NCBI RefSeq assembly: GCF_003399445.1
Contig: NZ_QUQO01000001.1
Coordinates: 2,663,001-2,727,000 of the forward strand
Source: Parvularcula marina
GTDB taxonomy: Bacteria; Pseudomonadota; Alphaproteobacteria; Caulobacterales; Parvularculaceae
Direction: 5' to 3'
DNA length: 64,000 bases
Shown: positions 54,214 through 63,032 of the stretch, piece after piece
How the letters are laid out: each line of letters begins with the position of its first letter
Position numbering within the stretch: position 1 is the first letter of the stretch
The notes under the pieces: model-generated
Told to the model about the DNA's origin: nothing
Seen by the model: only the letters and a program-made list of their open reading frames with translations
Databases searched by the model: none
Translations under genes and position numbers: made by a program

Positions 54214-55449
54214 CTAGAGTTTCATCGTCAGCCCGTCGGCGAGGGACCGCCGATAGGCCTGCGTCGCCGGGACAATCCCAAGCAGGGTCGCAAGACCGAT
54301 CACCCCGGCAAGGATCGCGACGTCAAATCCGTTGATCCCCAAGGTGGCCAGCGGGATGCCATATTGGGTCGAGAGAAGCGGGCCGAGCACCTCCATGCCC
54401 CCAAAAACAATCCCCGCACCGATCAGTGTGCCGAAGGTCGCAATCAGCGCCGTCTCCAGAATGACCAGCGAGAAGATATGTGAGGGACCGGCGCCCGCAG
54501 CGCGCAGAACGGCAAGCTCCCGTGCGCGAGCATTGAGGCTCGCTAGGATCGCGATGAGGAGGGAGAGGAGCCCGGTGACGACGACAAATCCGGCCGTGGC
54601 GGTCAGTGCGGTTTGCGCTGTGCCGACGACACTCCAGAGCTGGGTGAGGGCGATACCGGGGATCACAGCCGTGAGTGGCTCGGGCTCATAGGTGTTCACC
54701 ATGCGCTGGAAGACGAGCACGGCGGAACGGTTTTCGAGACCAACGAGGAAGGCGGAAATTGCTTCAGGCTCATGCTCTTCATGGCCTTCGTGATCTTCCG
54801 CCCCCGTCTCATGAACGGCGTCGAGTCCGGCCAGCGAGACATGGATCGTCCGGTCAACCGGCGTGCCGGTACGGGCAAGGATGCCGGATACCCTGAACAT
54901 GTGACCCTTATGCTCAGAGAACCCCGCCGAGATCAGGCCATGAGAAATCGGGAATTCATCTCCGAGTTCATAGCCAAGATCGGCGGCAACTGCCGCGCCA
55001 AGGACGGCATCATGTTCGTCTTCGAACCATTTTCCGCGCTCAACCGTCAGGGGCCGGGCATCGCCATAGCGGTAATGGTCGAGATAGGATCTCGTTGTGC
55101 CAACGACGCGGAAATTCTCGTGACTGTCGCCCATCGACAGGGGGATCGTCCATTTGACCCCGCGCCGGGAGCTGAGATCCTCATAGCTCTCCCATGAGAT
55201 GCTGGTTGTCGGATCACCAATGCGGAAAACGGAATAAAGCAGGAGGTTCACCGGCCCTGACCGCGCGCCGACAATCAGGTCCGTGCCCGTGATTGTGCTC
55301 TCAAATCCGGCATTGGCGCCGCGCCGGATCTTGTCGACCCCTAAAAAGAGCGTGACGGAGAGGGCAACGGCAAAGACCGACAGAAGGACGGCAGCCTTCC
55401 GGCTCATCAGGCTACGGAGCGCCAGCGGAATGAGAGAGAAGCCGCTCAT
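54214..55449 (-). CDS. ABC transporter permease (MacB/LolC-type) with histidine-rich loop
   Basis: 411 residues: TM1 (about 18-36), a large periplasmic domain (about 40-280) and three C-terminal TM helices (about 283-305, 330-352, 375-398), the type VII/MacB layout. Periplasmic loop residues 213-230 carry His213, 220, 223 and 226 between Glu/Asp residues, and further His at 170, 180 and 183, a pattern expected for zinc or copper contact. Such permeases, paired with a MacB-like ATPase, occur in zinc-regulated gene sets of Vibrio-like bacteria. Metal export or metal-linked lipoprotein transport is inference. Start overlaps the ATPase stop by 4 bp. Confidence 0.88.
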   Translation of the reverse strand: MSGFSLIPLALRSLMSRKAAVLLSVFAVALSVTLFLGVDKIRRGANAGFESTITGTDLIVGARSGPVNLLLYSVFRIGDPTTSISWESYEDLSSRRGVKWTIPLSMGDSHENFRVVGTTRSYLDHYRYGDARPLTVERGKWFEDEHDAVLGAAVAADLGYELGDEFPISHGLISAGFSEHKGHMFRVSGILARTGTPVDRTIHVSLAGLDAVHETGAEDHEGHEEHEPEAISAFLVGLENRSAVLVFQRMVNTYEPEPLTAVIPGIALTQLWSVVGTAQTALTATAGFVVVTGLLSLLIAILASLNARARELAVLRAAGAGPSHIFSLVILETALIATFGTLIGAGIVFGGMEVLGPLLSTQYGIPLATLGINGFDVAILAGVIGLATLLGIVPATQAYRRSLADGLTMKL

Positions 55450-56147
55450 GCCGATTCTCCTTCAAGCGCGGGCAGTTCGCCAAACGCCATCTCGCGATCG
55501 AACATGGTCGCGAGTTCCCGCTGGTGCGAGACAAAGACGAGGGCGGCACCTGAGCGTTCGACTTCCGTCAGGAGAAGTTCGAGAAATGCGCTTTGCGTAT
55601 CTGAATCGAGTGCGGATGTCGGCTCGTCGGCAAGGATCAGTCCCGGTCGGCCGATCAGGGCGCGGGCGGCGGCCACACGCTGCTGCTGGCCCACGCTCAA
55701 TTCCGAGACCTTCCGGCTGCGGATCGTCATGTCTTCAAGCCCCAGCCGGGAGAGAAGCCCGCCCGCGACCGCCTTCATCCCGCCATCTTCCTCGACGCGG
55801 GCACGCCGCGCGGTAGAGAACCGGCAGGGAAGGAGGACATTATCGAGGACCGAAAGATAAGGGATCAGATTGAAGAGCTGGAAGATGATGCCGAGGCCAT
55901 CTGCCCGTACCTTGTCGCGGGCCGCCGATGACAGCGCATGAAAATCATGCCCCAGCACGGTGATGTCGCCCTTATCAGGATTGAGGGTGCCTGCCGCGAG
56001 ACCGAGAAGGGTCGATTTGCCGGCACCACTCGGCCCGTAGAGAAAGACCTTTTCACCGGGAGCGATCTCGAAATGGCCGATGCTGACCGCGCCACGGCCG
56101 GGGCCATAGCTGAATTCGACGCCGTTCATGAGGAGGGCGGGTGTCAC
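55446..56147 (-). CDS. ABC transporter ATPase (MacB/LolD-type)
   Basis: 233-residue ATPase partner of the His-rich permease. Walker [11 protein letters not shown]-loop [16 protein letters not shown], signature [15 protein letters not shown], Walker [13 protein letters not shown] and H-loop FVSHQ. The start is GTG 56147; an ATG 6 codons downstream (56129) is an alternative, as neither has a good ribosome site. First gene of a two-gene operon. No periplasmic partner protein is encoded next to it. Confidence 0.92.
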   Translation of the reverse strand: MTPALLMNGVEFSYGPGRGAVSIGHFEIAPGEKVFLYGPSGAGKSTLLGLAAGTLNPDKGDITVLGHDFHALSSAARDKVRADGLGIIFQLFNLIPYLSVLDNVLLPCRFSTARRARVEEDGGMKAVAGGLLSRLGLEDMTIRSRKVSELSVGQQQRVAAARALIGRPGLILADEPTSALDSDTQSAFLELLLTEVERSGAALVFVSHQRELATMFDREMAFGELPALEGESA

Positions 56148-56516
56148 TGAAGAGGAATGTCCCTGGCTGGAAAGTGTGAATGAGCGTTAACCATGCCCAA
56201 GAAGGCAGGGGCTTGTGAAGTCCCCAAAAGCGCACATTGCAGAATGGGATGCAATTTCTGGGGTGATGGCCAAAGCGCTCGCCTGCTGAGCACACTCATG
56301 ACGTGTTTCCACTTCTGCTCTCAGGTCTAAGTTTTCCAGTTGATGCCGCTGGCAGGCGCCGCTGTTTTCGCGTCTCGTCGTTCAGCTCCGAAAATTGAAA
56401 AGCGTCTTTTATCTCATGGATTTGTATTGATGATAGGTCAGGTCAGTAAATCCGTGCACGTCTCAATTGGCGATTATTTCGACGAGAATCAAAGGGCGTA
56501 AGGCGCCCCAATCTCA

Positions 56517-56534
56517 TTGATTGCGATAAATCAA
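56517..56534. promoter_or_regulatory. Candidate operator, TTGATT-N6-AATCAA
   Basis: TTGATTGCGATAAATCAA has 6-bp perfect arms around a 6-bp centre, immediately upstream of the promoter-like pair at 56537-56564. Its left half (TTGATTGC) matches 7 of 8 bases of the arm of the receptor-side palindrome at 62904-62922 (TTTATTGC), so the same LacI-family protein could bind both. Confidence 0.4.
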
Positions 56535-56536
56535 AC

Positions 56537-56564
56537 TTGCAACCTTGAGTATTGGGCGTCTAAT
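56537..56564 (+). promoter_or_regulatory. Promoter-like pair for halogenase 1
   Basis: TTGCAA (56537-56542) and TCTAAT (56559-56564) are separated by 16 bp and match 4/6 and 5/6 of the sigma-70 consensus. Use of this promoter would give a leader of about 250 nt containing the hairpin at 56712-56745. Confidence 0.4.
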
Positions 56565-56711
56565 CTCGTGCCGACGGGATGGGCCTGACGACCCCGTTGA
56601 CTCATTCCGTCACTGTCCTTTCGCGCACTGTCCATGTGGCGGGTCGTGAGGGACAAATCTGGTGGAACTCCGAACCTGTCGGGGCCGCCTGCGCCCCGGC
56701 CTGCCAGATGA

Positions 56712-56745
56712 AACGCCCTCGTGGATATCCCGCCACGAGGGCGTT
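56712..56745 (+). repeat. 13-bp perfect hairpin in the halogenase 1 leader
   Basis: AACGCCCTCGTGG (56712-56724) and CCACGAGGGCGTT (56733-56745) are perfect reverse complements with an 8-nt loop, about 80 bp before the halogenase 1 ATG. No T tract follows on the plus strand, so this is not a standard terminator. It may be a leader regulatory structure or a leftover of a terminator or REP-like element. Confidence 0.6.
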
Positions 56746-56824
56746 GTTCCACCTTACGAAATGTGGATTTCTGCTGTTGAAAAGGCTACCCTCTCCATTG
56801 CGACAGAACGGACGTGGGAACCTG

Positions 56825-58345
56825 ATGTCAGAACCTCTTCGCCGGATTGTTATCCTTGGTGGCGGGTCCGCCGGCTGGATGACAGCGGCCGCACTCGGCA
56901 ACGCCATTCACAAGGATTGCGAGGTCACGCTCGTCGAATCTGAGGCCATCGGCACAGTCGGCGTGGGCGAGGCGACGATCCCGCCGATCCGCCGATTTAA
57001 CCGCTCGATTGGAGTCAATGAGAAGGAGTTCGTGCAGGCGACGGGTGCGACCTTCAAGCTGGGTATTCAATTCATTGACTGGTCCCGGCTGGGCCACAGC
57101 TATTTCCACCCCTTCGGCACCTTTGGCTCGGATTTCGATTCGATCCCGCTTTATCAGTATTGGCTTGAAGCCCGGCGGGAGGGGATAGCTGGGCCATTGG
57201 ATGAATATTGCATGGCGTGGGGCGCCGCCTCGCGGCTGAAATTCACGCCGCCTGTTTCCGACCGCCGGAATATTCAGTCTACCTTCGATTATGCCTATCA
57301 TTTTGATGCCGGGCTTTATGCGGGCTTTCTTCGCCGCTTTGCCGAAGCCAAAGGGATCAAACGGCGCGAAGGGCAGATTACCAAGCTCGATGTCGATGGG
57401 TCGACAGGGCGGTTGACTGCCGTTCATCTCGACAATGGTGATCGTCTTGAGGCGGACTTTTTTGTTGATTGCACGGGCTTCCGGTCACTGGCGCTCGGCC
57501 AGACGCTCGGGGTCGGGTATCAGGACTGGACCCACTGGCTGCCCTGCAACCGGGCCGTTGCCGTTCCTTGTGCTCATGGAGGGGAATTTACGCCTTATAC
57601 CCGCTCGATTGCGAGGGGGGCGGGCTGGCAGTGGCGCATCCCGCTGCAACACCGGATCGGCAATGGACATGTCTATTCAAGTGCACACCTAACCGATGAC
57701 GAAGCGCATGAAATCCTGCTAGCCAATCTGGACGGCGAAGCGCAGGGCGAGCCGCGCCTGCTCCGGTTCACGACCGGGCGGCGGCATTATTTCTGGCACA
57801 AGAATGTTGTCGCCATCGGCCTTGCCGCAGGGTTCATGGAGCCGCTTGAATCGACCAGCCTTCATCTGATCCAGTCAGGTATCCAGCGTCTTCTGGCCCT
57901 GTTCCCGGACCGGCATATGGATCCGCTGCTAGCGGAGGAATATAACCGGATCACATCGCTCGAATATGAACGTATACGGGATTTCCTGATCCTGCATTAT
58001 CATGCGACCAGCCGCGATGATACGCCCTTCTGGCGTTATTGCTCTAATATGACGATCCCGGACAGTCTCAGCTACAAGCTCGCGCATTTCCGCAGGGATG
58101 GGCGCATTGTGGCGGACCAATATGATCTCTTCGTCAATGCAAGCTGGCTGTCTGTTTATGTCGGTCAGGATGAGTTCCCGGATCGCCCTGATCCGATGAT
58201 GCAGCTTCGGAACCGTCCCGAAGCTTTCCGCAATCTTGAATCCGTTCACAAAGCAATCAAGGACGCAGCCGAAGCCATGCCGCGCCATGATGAATTCATT
58301 GCACGGAACTGCCCGGCGGATACTGGGTTGGTTGCGGCGGAATAA
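56825..58345 (+). CDS. Flavin-dependent tryptophan halogenase-family protein 1
   Basis: 506-residue member of the tryptophan halogenase family (PF04820), which uses FADH2, O2 and halide. FAD motif LGGGSAGWMTAAAL (11-24), catalytic-type Lys78 in FKLGIQF (equivalent to Lys79 of PrnA), the WxWxIP signature in GWQWRIPLQHR, and PLESTS with the Glu equivalent to PrnA Glu346. All key residues for HOCl-directed chemistry are present. Substrate unknown. ATG 56825 is chosen because the FAD fold starts about 8 residues later. It converges on paralogue 2 with a 5-bp gap. Association with a Xanth/Caul-type TonB receptor is typical in Caulobacterales and Xanthomonads. Confidence 0.9.
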   Translation: MSEPLRRIVILGGGSAGWMTAAALGNAIHKDCEVTLVESEAIGTVGVGEATIPPIRRFNRSIGVNEKEFVQATGATFKLGIQFIDWSRLGHSYFHPFGTFGSDFDSIPLYQYWLEARREGIAGPLDEYCMAWGAASRLKFTPPVSDRRNIQSTFDYAYHFDAGLYAGFLRRFAEAKGIKRREGQITKLDVDGSTGRLTAVHLDNGDRLEADFFVDCTGFRSLALGQTLGVGYQDWTHWLPCNRAVAVPCAHGGEFTPYTRSIARGAGWQWRIPLQHRIGNGHVYSSAHLTDDEAHEILLANLDGEAQGEPRLLRFTTGRRHYFWHKNVVAIGLAAGFMEPLESTSLHLIQSGIQRLLALFPDRHMDPLLAEEYNRITSLEYERIRDFLILHYHATSRDDTPFWRYCSNMTIPDSLSYKLAHFRRDGRIVADQYDLFVNASWLSVYVGQDEFPDRPDPMMQLRNRPEAFRNLESVHKAIKDAAEAMPRHDEFIARNCPADTGLVAAE

Positions 58346-58350
58346 GGCGC

Positions 58351-59853
58351 TCAGCCTGCATCGCAGAATTTCTTGATGAAGTCCTCATGGCTCGGCAGGG
58401 GCGTCACCGCATTGTCGATGATCGCTCTGACGTTCCGCAGGAATTCGTCCAGCTGTGCATCGGTAATGTTGTCCGCCATCGGATGATAATCTTGCGGCTC
58501 GATCCCCTGTCCGAGCATGACCTGCATCCAGCTGGTATCTCGGAAGAGATCATCGACATCCCGACCGATCCGGCCAGATGCGCGGAACAGGGCCATTTTC
58601 TCATTCAGGGGCTCTGGCACTTCCATGTTTCGGCAATGCTGCCAGAAGGGCGAGTCCTCCCGCTCGGTCTGATGGTAATGGAGGATCAGGAAGTCGCGGA
58701 CCTGCTCGAATTCGGCGGCGGTCCGCCGGTTATATTCATCGATATCCGCCGAGTGTAGACCGTCGCGGGGAAAGAGGCTGATCAGTCGGCTGACATTTGA
58801 CTGGATAAGGTGGATGCTGGTTGATTCAAGCGGCTCAAGGAACCCGCTCGAAAGGCCGATGGCGACACAGTTCTTCTCCCAGAATGTTTCGCGACGCCCA
58901 GTCGTGAATTTCAGTGTGCGAGGATCGCTGAGCGCCTCACCCTCAAGGCCATCGAGCAGGATGGCTGTTGCCTCATCCTCACTCATGAATTCATTCGAGA
59001 AGACATGGCCATTACCCGTGCGGTGCTGCAGCGGGATGCGCCATTGCCAGCCCGCCGACTTCGCGGTCGCGCGGGTAAAGGGAGGCAGGGGGGAGAGTTT
59101 CTCCGACGGCACAGCAATCGCGCGATTACAGGGTAGCCAATGGGTCCAGTCCTGATAATCCGTCTTCAGCTCCTGCCCGATCAGAAAGGCGCGAAAGCCC
59201 GTGCAGTCGATGAAGAAATCGCCTTCGATCCGTGTGCCGTCTTCCAGCTTCAGAGCTGCGATGCCGCCATCCTCTGTTGTGCGCTCGACGGATGCGATGA
59301 TCCCTTCAGTGCGGCGCACGCCCTGAGCTTCGGCATATTCGCGCAAGTATGCCGCATAAAGTGCCGCATCGAAATGGAAAGCATAGGCGAGCCCGCCCAT
59401 GGGGGAGGAGCCGACCCGATCCATCCGGGCAAATTTGTTATCATCCGCCGCCTGCTGATGAAGGGAGTAATCCCACAGCGAATTCTCACCGCCTGCCTGC
59501 CGGTAACGCAACCAGTACTGATGAAAATGCAGATTGGCGAGGTTAATGCCGGTATCGCCGAAAGTGTGCAGATAGCGGCTGCCCAGGCGGCCCCAGTCAA
59601 CAAATTCGATGCCCAGCTTGAACGTACCATAAGTGCGGCGCAGGAACTCATTCTCATCAAGCCCCAGCATATGGTTGAGGCGGATGATCTGAGGAATGGT
59701 CGCTTCGCCAACCCCGACAATGCCGATCTCTTCTGATTCAACGAGATGAATGTCGAGCGATTTGCCAAGCAGGCGGGAGAAGGCCGCGGCGGTAATCCAA
59801 CCTGCGGTGCCGCCCCCGGCGATGACGAGTTTCTTGATGCGTTTCTGTCCCAT
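58351..59853 (-). CDS. Flavin-dependent tryptophan halogenase-family protein 2
   Basis: 500-residue paralogue of the convergent gene. FAD motif AGGGTAGWITAAAF (12-25), Lys79 in TFKLGIEF, the WxWxIP signature in GWQWRIPLQHR and PLESTS are all present. Long blocks are nearly the same as in paralogue 1 (DWTHWLPCNRA, and the GNGHV stretch after the WxWxIP motif), so they arose by duplication but have diverged. The ATG 59853 (MGQKRIKKLVIAGGG) starts right before the FAD fold; the open frame upstream crosses the TonB-receptor terminator. It lies 109 bp downstream of that receptor on the same strand, behind a terminator. Confidence 0.9.
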   Translation of the reverse strand: MGQKRIKKLVIAGGGTAGWITAAAFSRLLGKSLDIHLVESEEIGIVGVGEATIPQIIRLNHMLGLDENEFLRRTYGTFKLGIEFVDWGRLGSRYLHTFGDTGINLANLHFHQYWLRYRQAGGENSLWDYSLHQQAADDNKFARMDRVGSSPMGGLAYAFHFDAALYAAYLREYAEAQGVRRTEGIIASVERTTEDGGIAALKLEDGTRIEGDFFIDCTGFRAFLIGQELKTDYQDWTHWLPCNRAIAVPSEKLSPLPPFTRATAKSAGWQWRIPLQHRTGNGHVFSNEFMSEDEATAILLDGLEGEALSDPRTLKFTTGRRETFWEKNCVAIGLSSGFLEPLESTSIHLIQSNVSRLISLFPRDGLHSADIDEYNRRTAAEFEQVRDFLILHYHQTEREDSPFWQHCRNMEVPEPLNEKMALFRASGRIGRDVDDLFRDTSWMQVMLGQGIEPQDYHPMADNITDAQLDEFLRNVRAIIDNAVTPLPSHEDFIKKFCDAG

Positions 59854-59892
59854 GCGGACGACCCTACATTCTTCCTTACCGGTACGGCCAAT

Positions 59893-59925
59893 AAAAAACC
59901 CCGCCGGGGAGACTCCGGCGGGGTT
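59893..59925 (-). terminator. Rho-independent terminator after the TonB receptor gene
   Basis: CCGGCGGGGTT (59915-59925) and AACCCCGCCGG (59897-59907) form an 11-bp stem with a 7-nt loop; on the minus strand it is followed by TTTTTT-rich sequence. It lies between the TonB receptor and halogenase 2 on the same strand, so halogenase 2 depends on read-through or on its own promoter. Confidence 0.88.
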
Positions 59926-59961
59926 CATTGTGGTCAGGCGGGCGGGAGGAGCCCAGCCCGA

Positions 59962-62754
59962 TTACATGCGCCAGTTGATACCGAGCAGGTAGGTGGCACC
60001 ATAGGTCTCGAAGTTTCTTGGCAGACCGCTGGCATCATCAATCGTCACGAATTCCTCATCCGTGATGTTCTGACCCTGCAGCAGGATCGAGACGCCATCG
60101 AGGCGAGTGCCGGTGTCTTCGAAAGTATAGCCGATCTGGGCATCGACAACTTTTTCGGACCCGACATTCCGGGTCTCAAGTCCGGCACCGAAGCCCGTGA
60201 CTTCGCCAAGGAATTCCGAGCGGTACCGTTGCGAGATCCGGGCCTGGAAGCCGTTCTTCTCGTAATAGACGGTGACGTTCGCCACTTCCTCGGACAGGCC
60301 GGGGATGGGTGTCGGTGAATTAGTCAACGGATTTTCGATCTCGGAGTCCGTGATCGAATAGCTTGCGAAGACACCAAAGCCGTCGAGCGGCGATGGCAGG
60401 AACATCTCACCCGGAATGTTCGTGGCAAGTTCGATACCCTGCATACTGCCGCCTTCGATATTCGTCGGCGTGCTTGTCGTCCCCACGGCGATGCCCGGGT
60501 TCATGGTAACAAAGTCAGTCCCGAAGATCGCGTTGGCTTCTGTCGTGAAATCATAGGCCCGCGAGAAATTCGGGAACACGAAATCAGAAAGCTCCTTATA
60601 GAAAGCAGCAATCGACACATAACCGGTACGGTCGGCGAAATAATGCTCGAAGGACAGATCATAAGAGTCAGCAAGGTAAGGCCGCAGCGTCGGATCACCG
60701 CCTGATGTGCTCAGGCAGGAATCATTGGCATTGGTTGCATTCTCCGGCGTGTAGAAGGGGGTCACCCCGTCCATTTCAAAGCCGCAGATCATGTTGTTGA
60801 AGTTGACAGCAAGGCTGCCGCGCATGTCATCCATTCGTGCGCGGGCCTGCGTCCGAGCATAGGCCGTGCGGAGATACGTATCCGGTGCCAGCTCGAAGCT
60901 GAAGTTGAAGCTCGGTAGAAGCTCTGAATACTCATCACCTGCCGTGAAAGGCACCGCAATATTTGTATCCGTTGACGGATCATAACCGATGGACTGGCCA
61001 GAGGATGACTGGTCGGTCTCGACATATTGAACACCAAAGTTACCACGAACAGGGATCTGGCCCCATTGGGTGTTGATGTTCACCTGAGCAAACCAGGTCG
61101 TCACATCCTCTTCGACTTGCCATGCCTTGGTCACAACGTCAGCATTTGCGAGGACTTCTGTATTGTAGAAGCCGCTTTCGTAAAGTCCAAGCGAGTCGAA
61201 GCTAAGGATCGGGCCGATGCCGATCCATCCGAAGTCAGACGAATCGCTCAGCAGATACTGAGAGGGGACCGGCACAGCCGTATCGGTGGTGCCAGCAAAG
61301 CTGCGAAGGAATTCTTCGTTGCTGACCTTGTTCTTCTCACGGGTCGTGAAATTGACGCCGACCTCAACCGAGTCGATCCACGTGTCGTCAAAGCTGCGAG
61401 TCGCGGAAAGGCGGATCGCTTCAAGTTCGTCTTCTGTTTCCGGACGCTTGATAAAGCCGACCTGGCCCCAGCCCTGCGGGTCTGTCAGCAGGAAGAGCGA
61501 CGGGTCAGAATAGTCAAGGCTGCCGGAGAAGATCGGCACGCCGTCACTATTGAGCATGAAGGAAAGGTCGTCCGATGCACCATTCCCGCCGCCATTGCCG
61601 GTACCGGCATAGGTTTCAAGGTCTGTATCCAGACGATCTACGCTCGAATGGCTGAGGTCAGCCTCGAGCTGCCAATGGTCATTGACGTCCCATTTGCCGT
61701 TCCAGCCGACTGAGAAGAGCTCTGCGGAGCGGAAGCGGTTGTCATTACGCAGAACACCCTGAACGCCCTCGAAGGTGCCAGAAGTGATGACGCCGTCTTC
61801 GACGACCGGATTGGTCGGTGCGCCTGACGAGCCCCAGAAGAGGGGAAGCTCGACGCCGCGAAGAACGCCTGTGTCTTCGAATTCCGAGTAGAAGACATCG
61901 AGCGTCGTGTTGAACGTATCGTTCGGTTCCCATTCGAGCGTGCCGATGAAGGCGTCACGCTCAAGATCGCGGGTCTCGGAGTAAGGCTTCACACCGCCGA
62001 TGACAAAGGCCTGCTCGCCCATGACGTCGGTCGTCGGGAAGCCCCATGATTCGTAACGCTGAGACTGGGTAGGGGTCGACTGCGTCGCGAAGCCGAGAAC
62101 GATACCGACAGTACCATCTGCAAACTGATCAACGTAGGAGGCTGTGAAACGGTAGCCATCATTCTCTGTCCCGGCGTTCAGCGCATCCTGCTCGTTCCAC
62201 TCATACCGAGCGCCAACAGCAACAGCGCGAGAGCCAAAGGCGAGCGGACGGATCGTCCGTAGATCGGCTGTGCCGGCAAGGCCGGCCGCAACGAGGGAGG
62301 CTTCCGGTGTTTTATAGACAAGCACGCTGGAAAGGAGTTCCGCAGGGAACTGATCGAATTCAACGCCGCGGTTGTCACCTGCGGTGACCTGCTCGCGGCC
62401 ATTCAGCGTGGCGGTCGTGAAGTCCGGGCCGAGACCGCGGACGGAGATCACCTGAGCACGGCCGCGCAGGCGCTGTGCGGCAAGGCCGGGCAGGCGGGCC
62501 AGCGATTCTGCGATCGAGACATCCGGCAGTTTGCCGATATCTTCGGCGGAAACGGCTTCGACGATCGAGGTGCTCTCTGCCTTGGTCGCGATCGATTGCT
62601 GGATCGCGCTCTTCAGGCCACGGACGACAACAACGTCCCCGTCATCTTCTTCGTCATCCTGTGCCATGGCCGGTGCGGCTGCCATGAACATGGCGAGCCC
62701 GGTCGCCGCTGTGCCCATGAGCCACCGGCGATCTAGTGAATCTTTGCGAGACAT
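59962..62754 (-). CDS. TonB-dependent receptor, Xanthomonas/Caulobacter type
   Basis: 930-residue outer-membrane receptor. Signal peptide ends AAAPAMAQ (about 18-34). The plug has DVVVVRGLKSAIQQSIATKA, then DIGKLPDVSIAESLARLPG and AQVISVRGLGPDFTTATLNG, the diagnostic TonB-Xanth-Caul pattern, used for large or sugar-derived substrates as well as other nutrients. A barrel and a C-terminal strand (NFETYGATYLLGINWRM) complete it. GGAGG lies before ATG 62754. A candidate LacI operator sits 150 bp upstream. Likely takes up an oligosaccharide or a modified compound; the substrate is unknown. Confidence 0.94.
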   Translation of the reverse strand: MSRKDSLDRRWLMGTAATGLAMFMAAAPAMAQDDEEDDGDVVVVRGLKSAIQQSIATKAESTSIVEAVSAEDIGKLPDVSIAESLARLPGLAAQRLRGRAQVISVRGLGPDFTTATLNGREQVTAGDNRGVEFDQFPAELLSSVLVYKTPEASLVAAGLAGTADLRTIRPLAFGSRAVAVGARYEWNEQDALNAGTENDGYRFTASYVDQFADGTVGIVLGFATQSTPTQSQRYESWGFPTTDVMGEQAFVIGGVKPYSETRDLERDAFIGTLEWEPNDTFNTTLDVFYSEFEDTGVLRGVELPLFWGSSGAPTNPVVEDGVITSGTFEGVQGVLRNDNRFRSAELFSVGWNGKWDVNDHWQLEADLSHSSVDRLDTDLETYAGTGNGGGNGASDDLSFMLNSDGVPIFSGSLDYSDPSLFLLTDPQGWGQVGFIKRPETEDELEAIRLSATRSFDDTWIDSVEVGVNFTTREKNKVSNEEFLRSFAGTTDTAVPVPSQYLLSDSSDFGWIGIGPILSFDSLGLYESGFYNTEVLANADVVTKAWQVEEDVTTWFAQVNINTQWGQIPVRGNFGVQYVETDQSSSGQSIGYDPSTDTNIAVPFTAGDEYSELLPSFNFSFELAPDTYLRTAYARTQARARMDDMRGSLAVNFNNMICGFEMDGVTPFYTPENATNANDSCLSTSGGDPTLRPYLADSYDLSFEHYFADRTGYVSIAAFYKELSDFVFPNFSRAYDFTTEANAIFGTDFVTMNPGIAVGTTSTPTNIEGGSMQGIELATNIPGEMFLPSPLDGFGVFASYSITDSEIENPLTNSPTPIPGLSEEVANVTVYYEKNGFQARISQRYRSEFLGEVTGFGAGLETRNVGSEKVVDAQIGYTFEDTGTRLDGVSILLQGQNITDEEFVTIDDASGLPRNFETYGATYLLGINWRM

Positions 62755-63032
62755 TTCTGTCCTCCCCTGAGGTGTTTGTGTGCCGGCACGCCTTGGCATG
62801 GCCACCCGGTCATTCGCCGAAAAAGAATGCAAAATGATGCAGTCCAGGGCGGCAATCAGCCTGAAAACCCTTCAAAGATCAAGGGCAGCAAAACAGTGCA
62901 TTCTTTATTGCAGCGCAATAAACCGCATTGTTCCGTACCAATTTTATTGAGTTTCAATATGCTCGAAGGGTAATGCAAAAAATTGCAAAAAAAATCTCGA
63001 AAGTTGCAGCAATTTTGCCACATGAAAGCGGC
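62755..63032. promoter_or_regulatory. Receptor promoter region with repeated TTGC/GCAA motifs
   Basis: 278-bp gap between the LacI gene and the receptor, AT-rich in its second half. It contains several TTGCA/TGCAA repeats: the 8-bp palindrome at 62904-62922, TGCAA-N4-TTGCA at 62974-62987 and TTGC-A-GCAA at 63004-63012. A promoter for the receptor must lie here. A cluster of related palindromes is what a cooperatively binding LacI-family regulator would need. Confidence 0.5.
62904..62922. promoter_or_regulatory. Candidate LacI-family operator, TTTATTGC-AGC-GCAATAAA
   Basis: A 19-bp sequence with perfect 8-bp inverted arms around AGC. Length and symmetry fit a LacI-type homodimer operator with odd spacing. 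It is 150 bp upstream of the receptor start, in the gap downstream of the LacI gene. Confidence 0.55.

Larger units (their letters stand above)
56148..56824. other. 677-bp intergenic region before halogenase 1
   Basis: The longest non-coding gap of the window, between the ABC ATPase (minus) and halogenase 1 (plus). The part from about 56300 to 56560 looks more AT-rich than its surroundings and holds a promoter-like pair and an operator-like inverted repeat; the part after 56570 holds a strong hairpin at 56712-56745. I see no convincing gene, tRNA or mobile-element remnant. The in-frame extension of halogenase 1 up to 56579 is open but lacks a ribosome site. Confidence 0.7.

Noticed and set aside
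56579-56824. N-terminal extension of halogenase 1 in the open frame upstream
   Set aside because: No ribosome site, would precede the FAD motif with unrelated residues and would include the hairpin; ATG 56825 fits the family.
56148-56824. Possible tRNA, integration site or mobile-element remnant in the large intergenic gap
   Set aside because: No cloverleaf, transposase fragment, terminal repeats or direct repeats seen.
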